From NCBI RefSeq assembly GCF_051014445.1, contig NC_135141.1, forward strand, positions 28,729,422-28,793,421: a stretch of DNA of 64,000 nt, read 5' to 3'. Below the pieces are notes generated by a model. The model made no database searches. It saw only the letters and a program-made list of their open reading frames with translations, and was not told the origin of the DNA. Below, in pieces: positions 23,874-38,800 of the stretch. This stretch comes from Colletes latitarsis. Taxonomy: Eukaryota; Arthropoda; Insecta; Hymenoptera; Colletidae. Each line of letters begins with the position of its first letter. Position 1 is the stretch's first letter. The position numbers and the translations under genes were made by a program.

Positions 23874-26800
23874 CTGAAACAAATATTCCATTATCGTCGA
23901 TCGATGTCACTTGTATTATTTACGTCAGTATTTCTCAGACTCGAATCCCCTTAGTATAGGCAAAATTTTGGACACTGTCACGGGGCTCACGGAATTCAGT
24001 TTAAGGAATGTTGATTTAGACTCTAAACTTACGTTTATATTTGTAACTTTTACTTTTCACACATAGCACCGCTATGACCATTATAATAATTATAATCGAG
24101 GCAGCAGCTAAAGTAACCATAAACCAAGTTTGTCTGTAGAACGGTCTGTGTTGTAAATATGCATATTCAAGATACAGCTTTGATGGAGTTAATATCTATA
24201 AAAGTAATAATCACATTACTTTCAATTACCTACAAATACCTTCGTCTGTATTATTTACCGTTTCTGTAGAATATGCCGGATAACTGATTCCGTAACGATT
24301 GTACGATATAACCCTGAACAGATACGACGTAGACGGCAATAGATTTTGATAGGATACCGAATATTCTGTTAATGGTCCATTGCTACTGCGTACTATTGTC
24401 TGCCAACGACTGTCATCTACAATTACACGAACGCAAATAATGCTTAGTTTGTTTTAACGCTAGCATTTTAACGCAGCCGAAAACTTCTGCAGGTTTTCTT
24501 TTAATTGTATTTTACAAAAGAAAACGAAAGAAAAACAAAACACATTTCTTCTGCAATAAAAGATTTATCATAAACAGTTTTATTTCAGTGGGCTTGCTAC
24601 GCAGTTAGTTAAACCATTTGCTGATACTGATTTGGTAAACAATTGAAAACTTGCAAAGTTACGTTGTACGTTCTATATTATATGTATATTTGAAGGACGT
24701 TGATAAAATATTAGATGTAGGAATTGATAAGTTAAGATTGTAGGAATATTGTTATCTAATAAGTCAAACTTCAGCTATTTGTTTGTTACAATAAATTACA
24801 GCGGCATTCAATGTTAAAGATCTTTATATATTTTAATAGAATTTATGAAAAATGTCATGCTATGACATTATCATGCAATCAATAGTACAAATACCACTAA
24901 AAAAAATATAATCACAGATTATTACAAACAGAAAGCCAATTTTAACACTAACAAATCATATTATACTGTTGAGACCATCTAATACAATAACTGACGCTCA
25001 ATATATTTACGTGCATTGACACTTACAATGCTGCCATTCTTCCATTGCTATATCATTACAAAAAAGATAATATTAGTAATCGAAATAATACCATTTTGTA
25101 ATTTTATATTAACGATACAAAATCATATAATAAAATAATCTAATATTCTTCGTTATCTTTCATTCTCGTAAATGCGTAATTTTTTATAGACACTTTTTAA
25201 CGTTTCTTTGATTAATTTTATGACGTACCGTCATTGATTCATTTTCGCAATTAAAGTACCTTATTTACTTACCTTTTCGACGTGTTTCAATGTAGTATCC
25301 CAAAATAGGTCCCTTTCCAGAAGCTCCATTAGTCCATTGTAATTCGACGCTAGACACTGTTTTAGTAACAGCAAGATTACTTGGTGCTATTGGTGAACCT
25401 TCTTGCGGACCTGTTGTAACATTTCCCGATATGGGTGGTCCAAAATCAATGGTTTGTGCGCGAACCATGAAGGTATATGTTTCTTCCTCTTCCAGAGGTT
25501 GTATTAGTAAACTTGTTTCCGATACTTTTTGTTTAACTTGCTTACTAAAACCTAGAATAGCATAAAACATTATTTACGGGCGATCAACAATGCGTTAGGT
25601 ATTTAGAATAATTTAAAAAACTTACGATCATTTTGTTCTGCCGTTTCGTAAGTAACAATGTAACCAACTATTTCACCGTTTCGTAATTTCGGTGCTTCCC
25701 AAGAAACACGAAGACTAGTCATTGTAATTTCTGAAAACTGTAGATTATGAGGTGGCCCAGGTATATCCTGTAAATAAGGTTTAATGTGATTTTATAAACG
25801 AGCTAACGACTATATAACAATTAATTAATCTCAATCGATTATGAATTTACCTGCTTAGTCCTGACGGTAATGGGTGGGGACCGTGGCCCATCACCGGCAG
25901 GATTAAATGCCAAAACTTGAATACGATATTCCGTGTATTTATCCAGAAAAACTAAGCTATGCGTTAAGTATGACGCTGGCACGACTTCTATTTCTTCCTC
26001 TTGTTTGTTCTCCAGTTCTTGAGGAGAGTCAGTAACCAAATAGAAAATCTAAAACGAGAAATATAAATGAATATACTCGAGAAAATATAATTTAGTATTA
26101 TTTTATTTTTATAAATATATATAGTAAACATTACTTTGTATCCTAATAAATCTCCATTCTGCATGTTAGCTTGGGGTGGTTTCCAACGTAACTGAACTTC
26201 TGTAGAAGAAATTGGTTCTGCTTTTAAATGTTGCGGTTCTCCCGTAGGAACTGCTTCTCCAACATACACAGTCACTGGAGGACTTGATGGACCTTCTCCC
26301 TCAGAATTAAAGGGTAGTACTACTACCTCGTAATACCTATCTTCCGTTAGGTCACTTAAGACAATTTTTGTAGCCTATAATTTAACAATAAAATTTACTT
26401 TATTATATCACGAGTTATGTAATTTATACATATAATAATTTTTTCATTGTTTTTAGAATTATACTTACTTTTATTCCTAAAACTTCTTCCTTTGGCGTGT
26501 CTTGAAGAGCCGTTGGAAAATCAGAAACTGGTTGATAAATAACGCGATAACCACCCGTTTCATGATCTCCGCTCCAGTATACTTCATCTATTGCATTCCA
26601 ATGAACCTCTATACTAGAGGTTGTTATCGGAACAACTTTCAATCCAGTGACACCTCGAGAAGGTGCTGTAAATTCATATTACAACAATCCTAGGTCGTTA
26701 TTGATTAAATTATATAAATAGAGAAAGTTACATACCAGCTGGTAAAGTTTGAACTTGAACAGATTCTGTGCTCCAAGTTGAAGGACCTATATCGTTAGTA

Positions 26801-29800
26801 GCTTGTATACGGAATTGATAGAACGTGAAGGGTTTCAAATTATTTGCCGTATAAGACGTTAAAGTCGGTTCCACCCTTTCGGGAATAATTTGAAATGGTC
26901 CTGAATTTTCTGATTGTTGCACCGTGTAATAACTAAAGAAAAAAATACGATTTTAAATGTAAATGTTATATTATAAATTATATGCTATGTTTATAAAAGT
27001 TGAATTCGTTATATACCGTAGTGGAGCGAATCCATCGCGACCAGGCGTCCAGGTAAACGTTATCTGACGACTTTGTACTTGCGATCTGCTTACTTGTGGC
27101 ATCGATGGCGCCTGGGGACGTTCCCTGTTGTTTGTAGTGAAAACAAGAGCATACGCTGTTTTACCCCAACCCAGTCTTGTTTGCGCGGTTACGGAAAACA
27201 TGTAATATTTTTCCGGTTCTAAACTAGTAGCTCTGGAAAACATAATATGAAAATATAAATTTCTAAAGTATCTTAATATTTGCACTAAATAGTTTGTTAT
27301 TATAAAATTATTATATAATTCATATATTTTCTCTTTAATATAATAAGTTTTAAAGCTGACCATAAACTATTGGTTACAAACTAACAAATAATAAATAGCT
27401 TGTTACAACTACAATCAATGTCATTGGATATTACTAATTATACCTGAAAGTTCTATCAGATGCAGGAAATTCTTTAGAAAATTGGTGATCTTGACTATTA
27501 TTCAGGTGAAACATAACTTTGTAGGCGAGAATCTCTCCGTTTGGATCTTCCGGAGTATCCCAAATGATGCGGGCAGTAGTAAAGCTAACATCAGGGAATG
27601 ATACGTTCGAAGGAGGCCCCGGAGCTACAGTAATTCAAATTTGTTACTTCATTTTTCTAATATGACGATAATTTCAAATAGAACAATGAAATTTACCATC
27701 TTCAAATGTTTGTACTCTAACTGGTGGGGTGCTTAAAGTTCCATCGCCAAGCCTTGTAAAAGCTAAAACTTGTACATGATACTGAACAAACTTTCGAAGT
27801 TCCGTCAAAGTCGTCGTAAATGTAGTGTTACTAGGAATGTTTTTGTATTGGAATGCTGATCTAGCATTTGCTCCGTAGTAGACTTTGAATCCTTCTATTT
27901 GTCCATTCTGATGTTCTATAGGAACATCGCCCCATCTTACTAGTATAGTTGTGGAAGATGTTGCATTGGCTTCTACATTAATGGGCCCCATTGAAGGAAC
28001 TGACTCGCGAGTTCTTTCAACTGCTTTGGGACTCAGCGTAGATGAGCCAACATCATTAAATGCTTGCATCACGATTTCGTAAAGAGCATATTCTTCCATA
28101 TTTTCTAATACATAAGAATTTGCGGTATGATCCTCTATAGTTATGCTTTTTGATGTATTCGTCCGCACTTCGTTATAAGTAACATTATATCCTCTTGGAT
28201 TGCCATACCATTCTATTTGCTGTAATGGAATCCACCTGACGCGTAATTCCGTAGCGCTCATTGCACGAACCGTTACATTTCTGGGAGGATGTGACGGCGG
28301 TGCTTGGATAGTTTGAAACTCTTTCGTTGGCTCGGAAGGTTGAGAAGCACCAACTACGTTGTTAGCGATTAATCGTAATTTGTATTGCATGAAAGGAATT
28401 AGGCCACCCACAGTGATTGTACTAGCATCAGGATCTGAGACTTCGTATATGTTGTACCAGGTAGTGTTTCGAGTTGTTTGCGCTTGCACTGTCCACTTCG
28501 TTATAGACGAATTACCATCGAATCCTGGTGTAAATTGTAGGACAACCGAAAACGCATCTATATTGGACAACGCTAATTTAGTGGGTGGTTCTGGAAGAAC
28601 AGGCTCGACTCCCGATTGGATGACAGCGACTCTCGGTTTTCCAGGACCCACGGAGGTCCAAGCAATGACTTCGAACTTGTAATGCGTCATTGCTTGCAAG
28701 TGTTCAATTTTTACTGACAGAACGTCTGCTGTTATATTGTCAGCCCTTTGAGAATCAGGTAAGTCTTTGATCATATACTTTAATTGGTATTGCGTGAGAA
28801 TCCCGTTGCTCTCTTTCGGAGGACTCCACTTGACAGTAAGCGAGCGATCGCTTATGTCTTCGAATTGCAAATTTTCTACTTCTTCAGGTACGTCTTCGCG
28901 TGTTCGGACTTGAACCGCTGAACTTCTTTCACCGTCACCTGGATCGGTGAAGCACAACACGGTTATATTGTACAGGGTATATTTCTTCAACCCAGTCATA
29001 ATGGCACTTTGTTCTGCGAGAGGATCGAATAGACTAGGTGGCACGGTCATTGACTTGTATTCGTTCGCTTCTGTAAAATTATGGCCCACCCAGGCTTGCA
29101 ATTTGTAACCTTGGTTTATCCCATTAATCTTTTGCGGATTCGGCGGCTTCCACCAAACTTTTATCGCGATAGAATTAATAGCTTTCGCTTTTACGTTGGT
29201 CGGTGGAGCTTCCGGTACTCCCTCTTTAGTTTTAATCTTCAAACCCTCGGTGAATACTCCGACGCCTTTATCATTGTACGCTGCTATCTGCACAATATAG
29301 TCTTTCCACGTAATTAGATCGGTAATGAGATAATTTCTTTGTGCTTCGTTAGTAATATTCTGTATCGTCCATGGACTGTCGTTGTAACCGTGCAAACGAT
29401 ATCTTAACATATATCCTAAAATATGGCCGTTTCGATACTCCTCCAATGGAAGCTGCCACTGCGTTATTATTTCCGACGACGATCGAGCGGAGCCAACAAA
29501 TCCCATCGGCGGTCCACTAGGAGCTAAAATTAAATCAATGGACTTAATTAGAATTTTAAAAATCTCCTATTTTGGAAATGTAGCACTAGGCCTTGTACAA
29601 CTATACTTACGTTCTTGAGGAAGAGCCACTACATTACTAGGATCGGAGTGTGGTCCTTCGCCAACACTGTTTTCTGCGCTCACTCGAAACTGATACGCAG
29701 CAGCGGCTTTCAAATTATTCAATAACACCCAACGACTTTGTGCCGAAACATTATCATTTTCGGTAATCCAATTTAGCGCAGAATCGGGTATAGGTCCTGC

Positions 29801-32800
29801 ATAAACGAAATTATACTTATTGCACTTGGAAGTTTTACTTCTGTACCAAACTGCAATTTACATTAACTTACCAAGATCAGAAACCTCTCTTCTCTGAACT
29901 ATAAATTTCTTGGTTGGACTGTTTCCATCAAAACCAGGCACCCAACTAACATTTATCGTACGGGGAGATATTCGCTCGACTCGACCGGCCATTACGTTTA
30001 TTGGCGCAAAGGGCAATTCGATTACGCTAAGACGCGCTGATCGAGTTTCATTTCCTCCAGGAGAAACTACTGAACACATGTATTCACCTACGTCGGAAGC
30101 TCGGACGGCGACTATTTCCAACGTGCCGTCGTTCCGCATTTTCACTCTTTGACTGGCTTGCGTATTTATTACTCTGCAACATTTAAATATTTTTTTCTCT
30201 AGAAGATACAATTTACATTCGCCAGTGTTATATCATTGTCAATGTACATACTGTGAATTATGAAACCAAGCTATATCGTACAAAACGCTTGGATCATTCG
30301 AAACTTTACACTGTAATTCCGCAGTGTATCCAAGAAGTACAGACGTATCAACAGGTGGTTGAATAATCTGTGTCCGTACTGAAGAAAATAAAAATTATGT
30401 TATAATATTAATTTAAATTCATAGGTATTTGCATAATAAATTATATGAAATTTTGGTTTTAGAATTGCTTCTTACCTAGAACAGTAAGATATGCGGAACC
30501 ATTCACAGAGCCAGCTTCGTTAGCTCGAATACACGTGTATTTTCCTGCATCGTTTGGTTTCACGGCAGCAATTAAAAGATCCCCATTATCTAAAACTTGT
30601 ACTCTCCCTGCGATCTCCACGAGAATAGTATCTACGAATCAAGGAAGGTATCCAATATTTTCTCCGCATAATATATTTCATCTAAAATGTAATTTATTTA
30701 CCATTGTAAATCCACGTAGTATTAGGTATGGGAGCTGCCACAGCATTACACGTTAGAGTTGCATCTTTTCCATCTAATATCGTTAAATTCTGAGGACCAT
30801 TTTCCATGATTGGTCCAGATGCTGAAAGCAACGACACGAATATATTTTCGTTTTATTTATCAACAATGACAAATTAACACATGCACGCAAAAAAGAAAAA
30901 AATGCAGAAACAAACAATTGGTCATAGAAAATAAACTTCTCGAAGTTCAGTGTTTCCCAATATGTAATTTATAGACGTTTCGTTAAGTTAATTAAATTCT
31001 ATATTTCAAATGTAAAAAAATTGATAAACTAATTGTATTTTCTTATTATTATATAGTGGAAAACGCTGAATTTCCCCATACCTGAATATTTCATTTTGCA
31101 ATAATAAGGGTTCTATTATGGAAACTTCGTTATCTCTAAAATTTGAGTATACTTTCTAGGGTATCTACGGAAATAGCTAACTTTTACAATTCCGTTTTAC
31201 AAACTGATTCCTATTCTAGATAAAACGTGCTACTTATACCGTATTTAATTGCTGCTAGTTGTGTCGTATAAACGTGCAAAATTTGAAAATAATTTGTAAA
31301 AGTGTTTACACGCTGATAAATATATGTTAATTATTTTTTTTTTATAACAAGCAAAGAATATTATTTTTTGTGTTCTTTTGAAAATAATATTCGTAATTTA
31401 TACATGAAATTAATACTGTAATGCATTAGATTTATTTTGATATTTTTAACATTTTTATGAGTTTCTGAGAAAAAACGTGTCGTGTACACTGTTGAATCCT
31501 CGTGCTTTGTGAATGTATTCACTATATGTATAACTACCAGGGGGAAAAAACACGGATACAGCTGAAAGAAGCAAACATTGTGGTGTGATATGCATTCTTC
31601 AAGCATGTGCCTAGGTAATCTCAAAACGTGGGTATTTCTTGGCATCAGAATCTTACTGTCTGGATATCGAGAGAACTTAATACGGCGATCAGATTGGCGA
31701 ACTCTGACTACATTGTAGCCAGCTGCCCAGCGGATAACTCTGTTTTTCAGTCTGCTTTCTAATCCTTCTGCCCCACAGAAAATACGTCATTTATAATAAA
31801 TGTAAACAAATATCGGGTAACTAACAAACAAACAACAAATAATTATAAAGTATATTACAGATCTGTGAACCAATGGGCATACTAACTTTTCGCTTTTAAC
31901 CAGGTATAACTGGATGCTTCGCCAGCTTCGTTGGAAGCAAGACATTGAAACATTCCAGAATCGTTCATAGTTAACTTTTTAATTGTCAAGGAACCATCTT
32001 CTTCCATTGCGTATCTGTAAATAGATGTATAGGCAGGAAACTTAAGGAAAATTTCGATTTCGCTAAATGATTTTACATGATGTATTATGTATACACAATC
32101 AATTAAGGGGGTAATTATCGGTAAGGATAGCTAATTAAGTGTCTATAATCTTATCACGATCATACCTGGATCCAAGTAAATGATCAACAGGCTCAGCATT
32201 ACGGAACCAACTAATTTTTGGAGGTGGAACACCAATAGCATCGCACGGTAACGTTACAGTTGATCCATAATCGCTAAGAGTTTCTCGTTTTAATTCTGTT
32301 ATGAACATTGGTTTCTCTGAATAAACATAAAATAAGTATACTTAATGATCCAATAGCCACTGAAAGCTTCGTTGGCACGAATCGTATCTTTACTCCTTCT
32401 TACCATACACAACAACTTTTGCGCTCGCGTTCACCGTTGGGTATCCACCGCTCCTCAAATCCACGTGACAAGAATACACCCCTGTATAAGTTATGTTTGC
32501 CGATATCAACGCTAAAGTCCTGTTCCACGAGTCATTAAAGCTGTACGATATTCTAGAGTTCTCGATCGGAATTCCGTCTTTCGTCCAAAGAGTACGTAAC
32601 TCGTGGAGCGACCTAAAATCGTCCAAGCAACTACTCATAGTATTCAGCTTATTGAATTTTAAATGCACAGACTAATTATTAAAATCAGAAATTCATAAAA
32701 AAATAGTTGCACGAACCATCTTCGCGCTTACCTAGCATTCGCGATGCAATGTATGTAAGTGACATCCTGATCTTTGATTATTTGCGTGTCCTGCGGTTTC

Positions 32801-35800
32801 ACTATTATAGTGGGTGCCACTTCCGCGTTCGCATCTCCCGTAACTTGTAGATTGAAAAACGGACTGTTCTCCTCTTTGCCCAACTGTGTGTTAATAGCTC
32901 TGGCCCTGTTAGATGCACAAAAGCAACGTGAACAAAATATTTTCGTACATACCTGGGAATTTCGTTCGAGCATAATAGTCCAGTTTTCAATGGACGTTTA
33001 ATAATTTATGAACGCGCGAATAACCAAGGAATAATTTCTCTTTCGAAGGATAACGTAAAATCCATGCGATAGAAGGTTGCCACGAACCTGTACAGGCCTT
33101 CGTCGCTCTCGGATGCGTTCAAGATGAGCAAAGTATGATGAGCCGACGCATATTTTATCCCGTACAACAACGAGCCGTCCGACGCGAACCACGTAACGTC
33201 AGGTGCAGGATGGCTTTCTACAGGAGGCAGTGTTAAAACAGCTGCACTGCCCGATTTTACGGTTACTATTCTCTCTGTGAGGTCCTCGAACAACCCCATA
33301 TCTGCGGATAACGTTACAGTATTATTTTCATTCCGCGCGGTATCACATTTTACAGATTTCACATACAGGTGAACGACAAGGTACCGATCTTGTTTACTTG
33401 TAATTTGAAAATTGATCCAACAAAAATTCGACGAATTAAAAAGCTATCGAATCCAATGTAAGCGTTATCCGTCAGGTTACTGATTATTTTCGAATGTGAT
33501 TCTTAGCCGGTCTATGAAAAATTTCGAAGCTTTCAGGGGTTCCAGGATGTGGTCACGATTGATACGTACACGCTACCGCGAATGTAATTCTTTCACTAAA
33601 TATGGACCCTACGTCGTTCGTGGCGACACAGTGATACACTCCCGCGTCCTCTCTGCGTGTACTTTGTATTCGAAAATATGGTTCCGAGGTAAGCTCGTTG
33701 CTGAGAGGTACCCCATCCTTGAACCATTTGTATTTTGGCTGAGGATGTCCTGTAAGCAGAGCACGATTAATACAAGATGTCTTGGTATCGTTAGCGAATG
33801 AACTTTTCGCAGTGAACAGTGATCGATGACTGTTGGCTAGTAGAGTCACGTACGCGTGACAGCGGCCGTTGAACGTGTTAACGAAAGATGCAGAAAAATA
33901 AATGTGGAAAGTCGTGATCTCATGCTTATGGCTTCTAGCGTATGTCCAGAGAATTACCACGATTTACACGTTCTAACGTGTTAATTTTTTCCCAAGGATA
34001 CCATGGGTATTTCACAGTTTGGTCGAAGCATATGCACTATACAGCGATCTAATACTATTAGTACAGGGTCATACTATCAAGTTACGGCACCAGGCCGCAA
34101 CTGTAAGGCTTCATCTGGTCACCGTCTCATCCGCCTGTTACTCGATATTTCATGAGAACAATGGGGCACTGCGAAGGCGGTTGAAAATTTGGCGACTCTA
34201 GCAAAGCAACTTCGAAGCAAATAAAACAATAGTAACGAACACGTAAACATTACGAAATTAGAATACAAGAAACTATGAAATGGCAGGGTTGGGTAAATTT
34301 TTTAATAACCACTGTACTTCTGAAAATGTATGAAAAATGTACTGTTTCTTCGAATCGTGTAGGTGTAACATAACATTGAAGAGAATGGGTTCTTAATAAA
34401 TTTCAAATCGTCTCGAACCTCTCGAGATGTTCGAGCCAAGAGTATTTCGTACTTACCTCTCGCTTGACACTGCAGAAATTTCGTTCGATTTTCGCTAAGG
34501 ATATTGCCGCTACTGGAAGGCTGAGTGGTGAAGCGCGGTTCCTGGAGGGTCTCTGCAAAAAAGATCAGGAGAAAAAAATTTTAATATGCGGTTCTACCTT
34601 GGCTATTATTGCGCGAGAATATTAATTTTATAATAGCGTCGCGATTAAAGCTGAGTGATAGTTTTTAGTAAATTCTTTGAGAGGATAAAGGTAAACGATC
34701 TTTCAATGTAATTTAGTTGAAAACGTTCTCTAAACAAGAGACTGATGCTTGATGAGAGTTAAGGTGAAATTAACGGTTGATTGATCATCGGCGTGGTATC
34801 TTGACGTTCGAAAAGGAGTTCTTCGAAGGGCTTCGTTACTGTCGGAGGAACAATTAATCGCAAAACAAAGGAACAATCGAGGGAAACGTGTTAAACATTT
34901 GAGTAGATGGTCGGTACGATGAGAAAGTCCAGTACTGCGTTCGCCCTCGTCTTAAAATCATCAGAGCGTGGCAGAAAAGAGGGTGCACGTGTCGGTTTAC
35001 GTCCATGTGACTCGACTGTACGGCATCCGGCTGTTCGCATTCTTTTCTCTTCTCTTCATCCTTTTGGTACACCGTAAATTACGCGCGCTTCAACCTGATG
35101 ACTCAACAAACGTTGTTGCGTGGAATTCGAGGATGATGCTCGTATCCACCGTGAAATATAACATTATAGACTCGTTGGAATCTATAAGGGAAGTGGGGGG
35201 GACAATATGGGCATAATAAACCCTGGTGCACCAACATTACAGAAGTCAGAAGTCGAGTAAATTCCAACGTGAACGATATACAACGTCTTTTCACATCGTA
35301 ACTTCCTTTAAAGTATCAAGGATATTTAGCAATTCGATTTTCAATTAATTAAAAATGTATCGTCTGCTTTCACTTCAAGGGACACCTTTGAAGAAGTTTG
35401 AAAACCACTGCTATAGATCCAATAGCATAGAACGTATTGAATAAAAATTCTACGGTAGTGAATGAACTCTCGACAATGAGGGTAGTGTGAGTTCTCATTT
35501 TGAGAAATCAATGCTTGAAGTGTGGTATTCAATATCAGGAACAGAAGTACCAAAGTATCTCGCGGTTTGCCAATTTCTTCTTTTACATCGATCTTATTCT
35601 CAGTGTCTCGTACACGGTATATTTTTTATTTTTGATATTCGGTAAATTAACCAATTTAATTTATATTTAATCGTAGTATAAAGATTTTAATCAATCGAAC
35701 CATCAAAAAATGATTCAGTCGTTAAAGTTATTCCTGATAAAACTTGCTTTCTCTGCAGCTGTGCAAATGATGGAGAATGTTTTATCCCCCGCCGCTTCTT

Positions 35801-38800
35801 GATATATCGCCCGTGGCTGAAGTGTTTGGATTTCTCCATCGAGAGGATAATATTTTTAATCTGCTACGCTATACAAACTGTTCGAAGATTTATTTTGACT
35901 TTTATTAAAACTATACAGGGTACGTCATATAATTATAACACTGAACGGTATAACAAAATTTATATTTCTACGACCTCATCTTTTTTAAAAAGGATTTCTG
36001 TCGTCTCGACGATTGAGACATTCTATCCGCTCCAAAGCATTCGCAGTGAAAGAAACCGTCTTCGCGTTAAATAAAAATCGACCACGAGTAACGAGGGAGG
36101 ACCGCGAATCGATAAATTATAAAGACCGCTGAAACAATAATCAATAGTCGAGCTGGTAATAATTTTCCCGACCAGGGTACTTCAGAAACGTCTTGTTGAA
36201 AAACAAATTACCCGGTATTATTTTTTTCAAGCGCCAATTTAGACAAACGGCTGTGTTTGCTCGATGATTTTCCCTAGACCGTATAATCAGTCGTTTCAGC
36301 TTGAACGACGATGGATTACGAGCTCGGTAAATACACTTGTCGCCAGGAAGACGTACATGTTACTTGCACGATGCTTGTGTGTATATTCCGACAATCTTTA
36401 CTCTTCAGTACGAAAACGTTCGTCTTTTTTTTTTACTGTATCTATTTTTAAACACTGGCTTCGAAGGAATTACAAAATGAAGAGTACGTTGGTAAAACGA
36501 GGAAGTACTGTATAAAAATTAAGATTTTTATCGAACAAAAAACAGTTCAAAAGTTGTGCGTCTCCATCGTGTCTAAGAAAAACGTTTCCATTGAATTTTC
36601 GACGGATCGTTGATCAAACTGAAATTAGTTTGTCGAAGATAAACGCGACACGCCCTTTTATTTATAGAACACACGCGAGACTTAAGTGCATCTTAAGAAC
36701 CTCCGTCTATTTTATTTTGAAATTCATCAGCGTCTGCGAGTCCCACGCGATACGATGTTCGACCAGTGTGTCGCGTCGACATTAAATTATACACGAACGC
36801 TCATTTGCAGGGAAATGAGGAAATAGCCTTATCGCGTAATGCTCGAAACACATTGCACGTTCTCGCTATCCAGAATGTCACAGAGCGAAACAATATCAAA
36901 TTCTGATTCTAATTATTTCTTTGTTTTTGTATTGTTAGGGTCTGAGACTTTGGATGATAAAATGGGGCGCAGTATAATAAGCAACGCCCGTCTGAAGACG
37001 AACCGATCGCCTCGTTTTCTCTCAGCTCCGAAATAAGACGGTACATTAATGCGTAGGGACTGAAATAAGAAGCAGAGGCCACGTATGCGTGCTTATGGCA
37101 ACCGACCACTAAGAGTACGACACTCGAGGAGCTTTAATAAGTAGAGCACACGAGGGCTGCTTCTGCACGGCACACGACTCTCGAATTTTGCATACCACGC
37201 GACCGACCGGCGACGTATTTGTCCTGCATTTTACGCCGCCTCCTTTAAATTTCCGATTCGATCTATAAAACTTCTCAGTCGCGTCGAATTCTCGTAAAAC
37301 ATATCGGGGGAACGAAAAGTTCGTCGACTTCTCGAAAACAACAGGAGCCTCGGAAAGATTTTCGACGAATCGTACAGCGTCCTGCGCGCCAAACGAACCC
37401 TTTTGCACTATTGAAATTTAAAATGGTCGAAGCCGTTGCAAAATGGCAGACAAGATCAGTATGTTCACCCTTTATTGCGTGAGGAGGGTATACATGGTTA
37501 ATGATATAGCAACGTGTTTTGCCGGACAGTAACCAGTCCGAAATCGATCAATAAGTAGAACGCGAATGATTTCATCTTCTTTCAGGGTGGTTAAACTCGT
37601 TTAGAAAACTTAAATGTGATAATACTTTGATAGATCGTTATCGTCTTAATAATAGATAATTTATCATTACGTAAGTTCTCCATTTTTTTAAAATATTTAC
37701 TTATAAACAACGAAAAATGTGCTATTTTGTAACTCTTTGATCGTTCGCGATGTCGCTGGAAATTTTCTAAATTGAATTGATTGTTTCGATACGGTGATCA
37801 CGGACCGTAGAAAGCGGAACAGATTTTCATCGATTTTTATTCATCGTTTGTTTGCGCGGTGAACAGCAGACGTTATGAAAGGAAGAATCAGGTTCATTCA
37901 ATACGACAATCGGTGGATGATTTATCCCAGCACATGCTCGCGTTATCGTGCCATAGAAAACCTTCGGTGCATGTTGCTGAACTACTGAACCCCTATTTTA
38001 AGCACCGCAGCTGTCACACCGAAGTGGAGAGGGCATGCATTTACGCGCAAGGGCGGGACTAGGGCGTGGATAATCTGCTTTTACTAACGTTAAGTGAGAA
38101 AACCGGATCTGCTCGAAAAACGCTCTGCCCTGGAAATATCCTTGCCCTTTTTCCGGGCTCTCGCTGAAAACCAACTCTGTATCGCTTACAAGATCGTGCT
38201 ACTTATCCGAAATGCACGTTCGGGGGATAGACAAATATTTTTACGAAGCTTGGAGGAAAACAGACGACGATACACTGGTTCAACATTATTTGATTCTCCC
38301 TTTTTTTAACGCGTTTAACATAAATCGTATTTATTTTGACGTCGCAAAGCGCGTAATGCAATAACGAAGACTTACAAAATTGTACGTTTCGATCTTTACT
38401 TGAAATCTTAGGAATTACAAGAATCGAATTATGGTATAATCATTCTTAAGTTCACGCAGTTAAATAACGAACCGAATTGTTATTTTATTAATTCCGAATT
38501 ACGTTTTGTCAATATTTTAGAACACAGTGTAACCGGCGAATTACATGAATTATTCAAAGTCAAGACGCGGCGAGTGGAAATTAAAGTGCCTGTATTTGCA
38601 TAAGATTCCGAGTTTAATTACTATTTTAAAAGATTCTTTTATCGTTACAGATACCTTGGACAAATTATTCTCTCTATTCCAGCAATTCTTTTTATTTTTC
38701 GTCAGCAACGAAAAAGTTCATTTGGTTACGAAATTTTACTCGCTCGAGAAGAAGGTTATTTAATAGATTTTAACAGCGATCTTTAAAGGTCTTCAAAACA

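Noticed and set aside
33006..33362. Upstream extension of sidekick exon 4 (frame continues above 33301 with MKSVKCDTARNENN)
   Set aside because: A good acceptor (TTATCCGCAG) at 33302-33303 restores the Ig reading AYMGLFED; the extension is intronic read-through.
35916..35945. TATACAGGGTACGTCATATAA as a start of another element
   Set aside because: Only the first seven bases resemble the characterised element end, and no inverted partner is found nearby.
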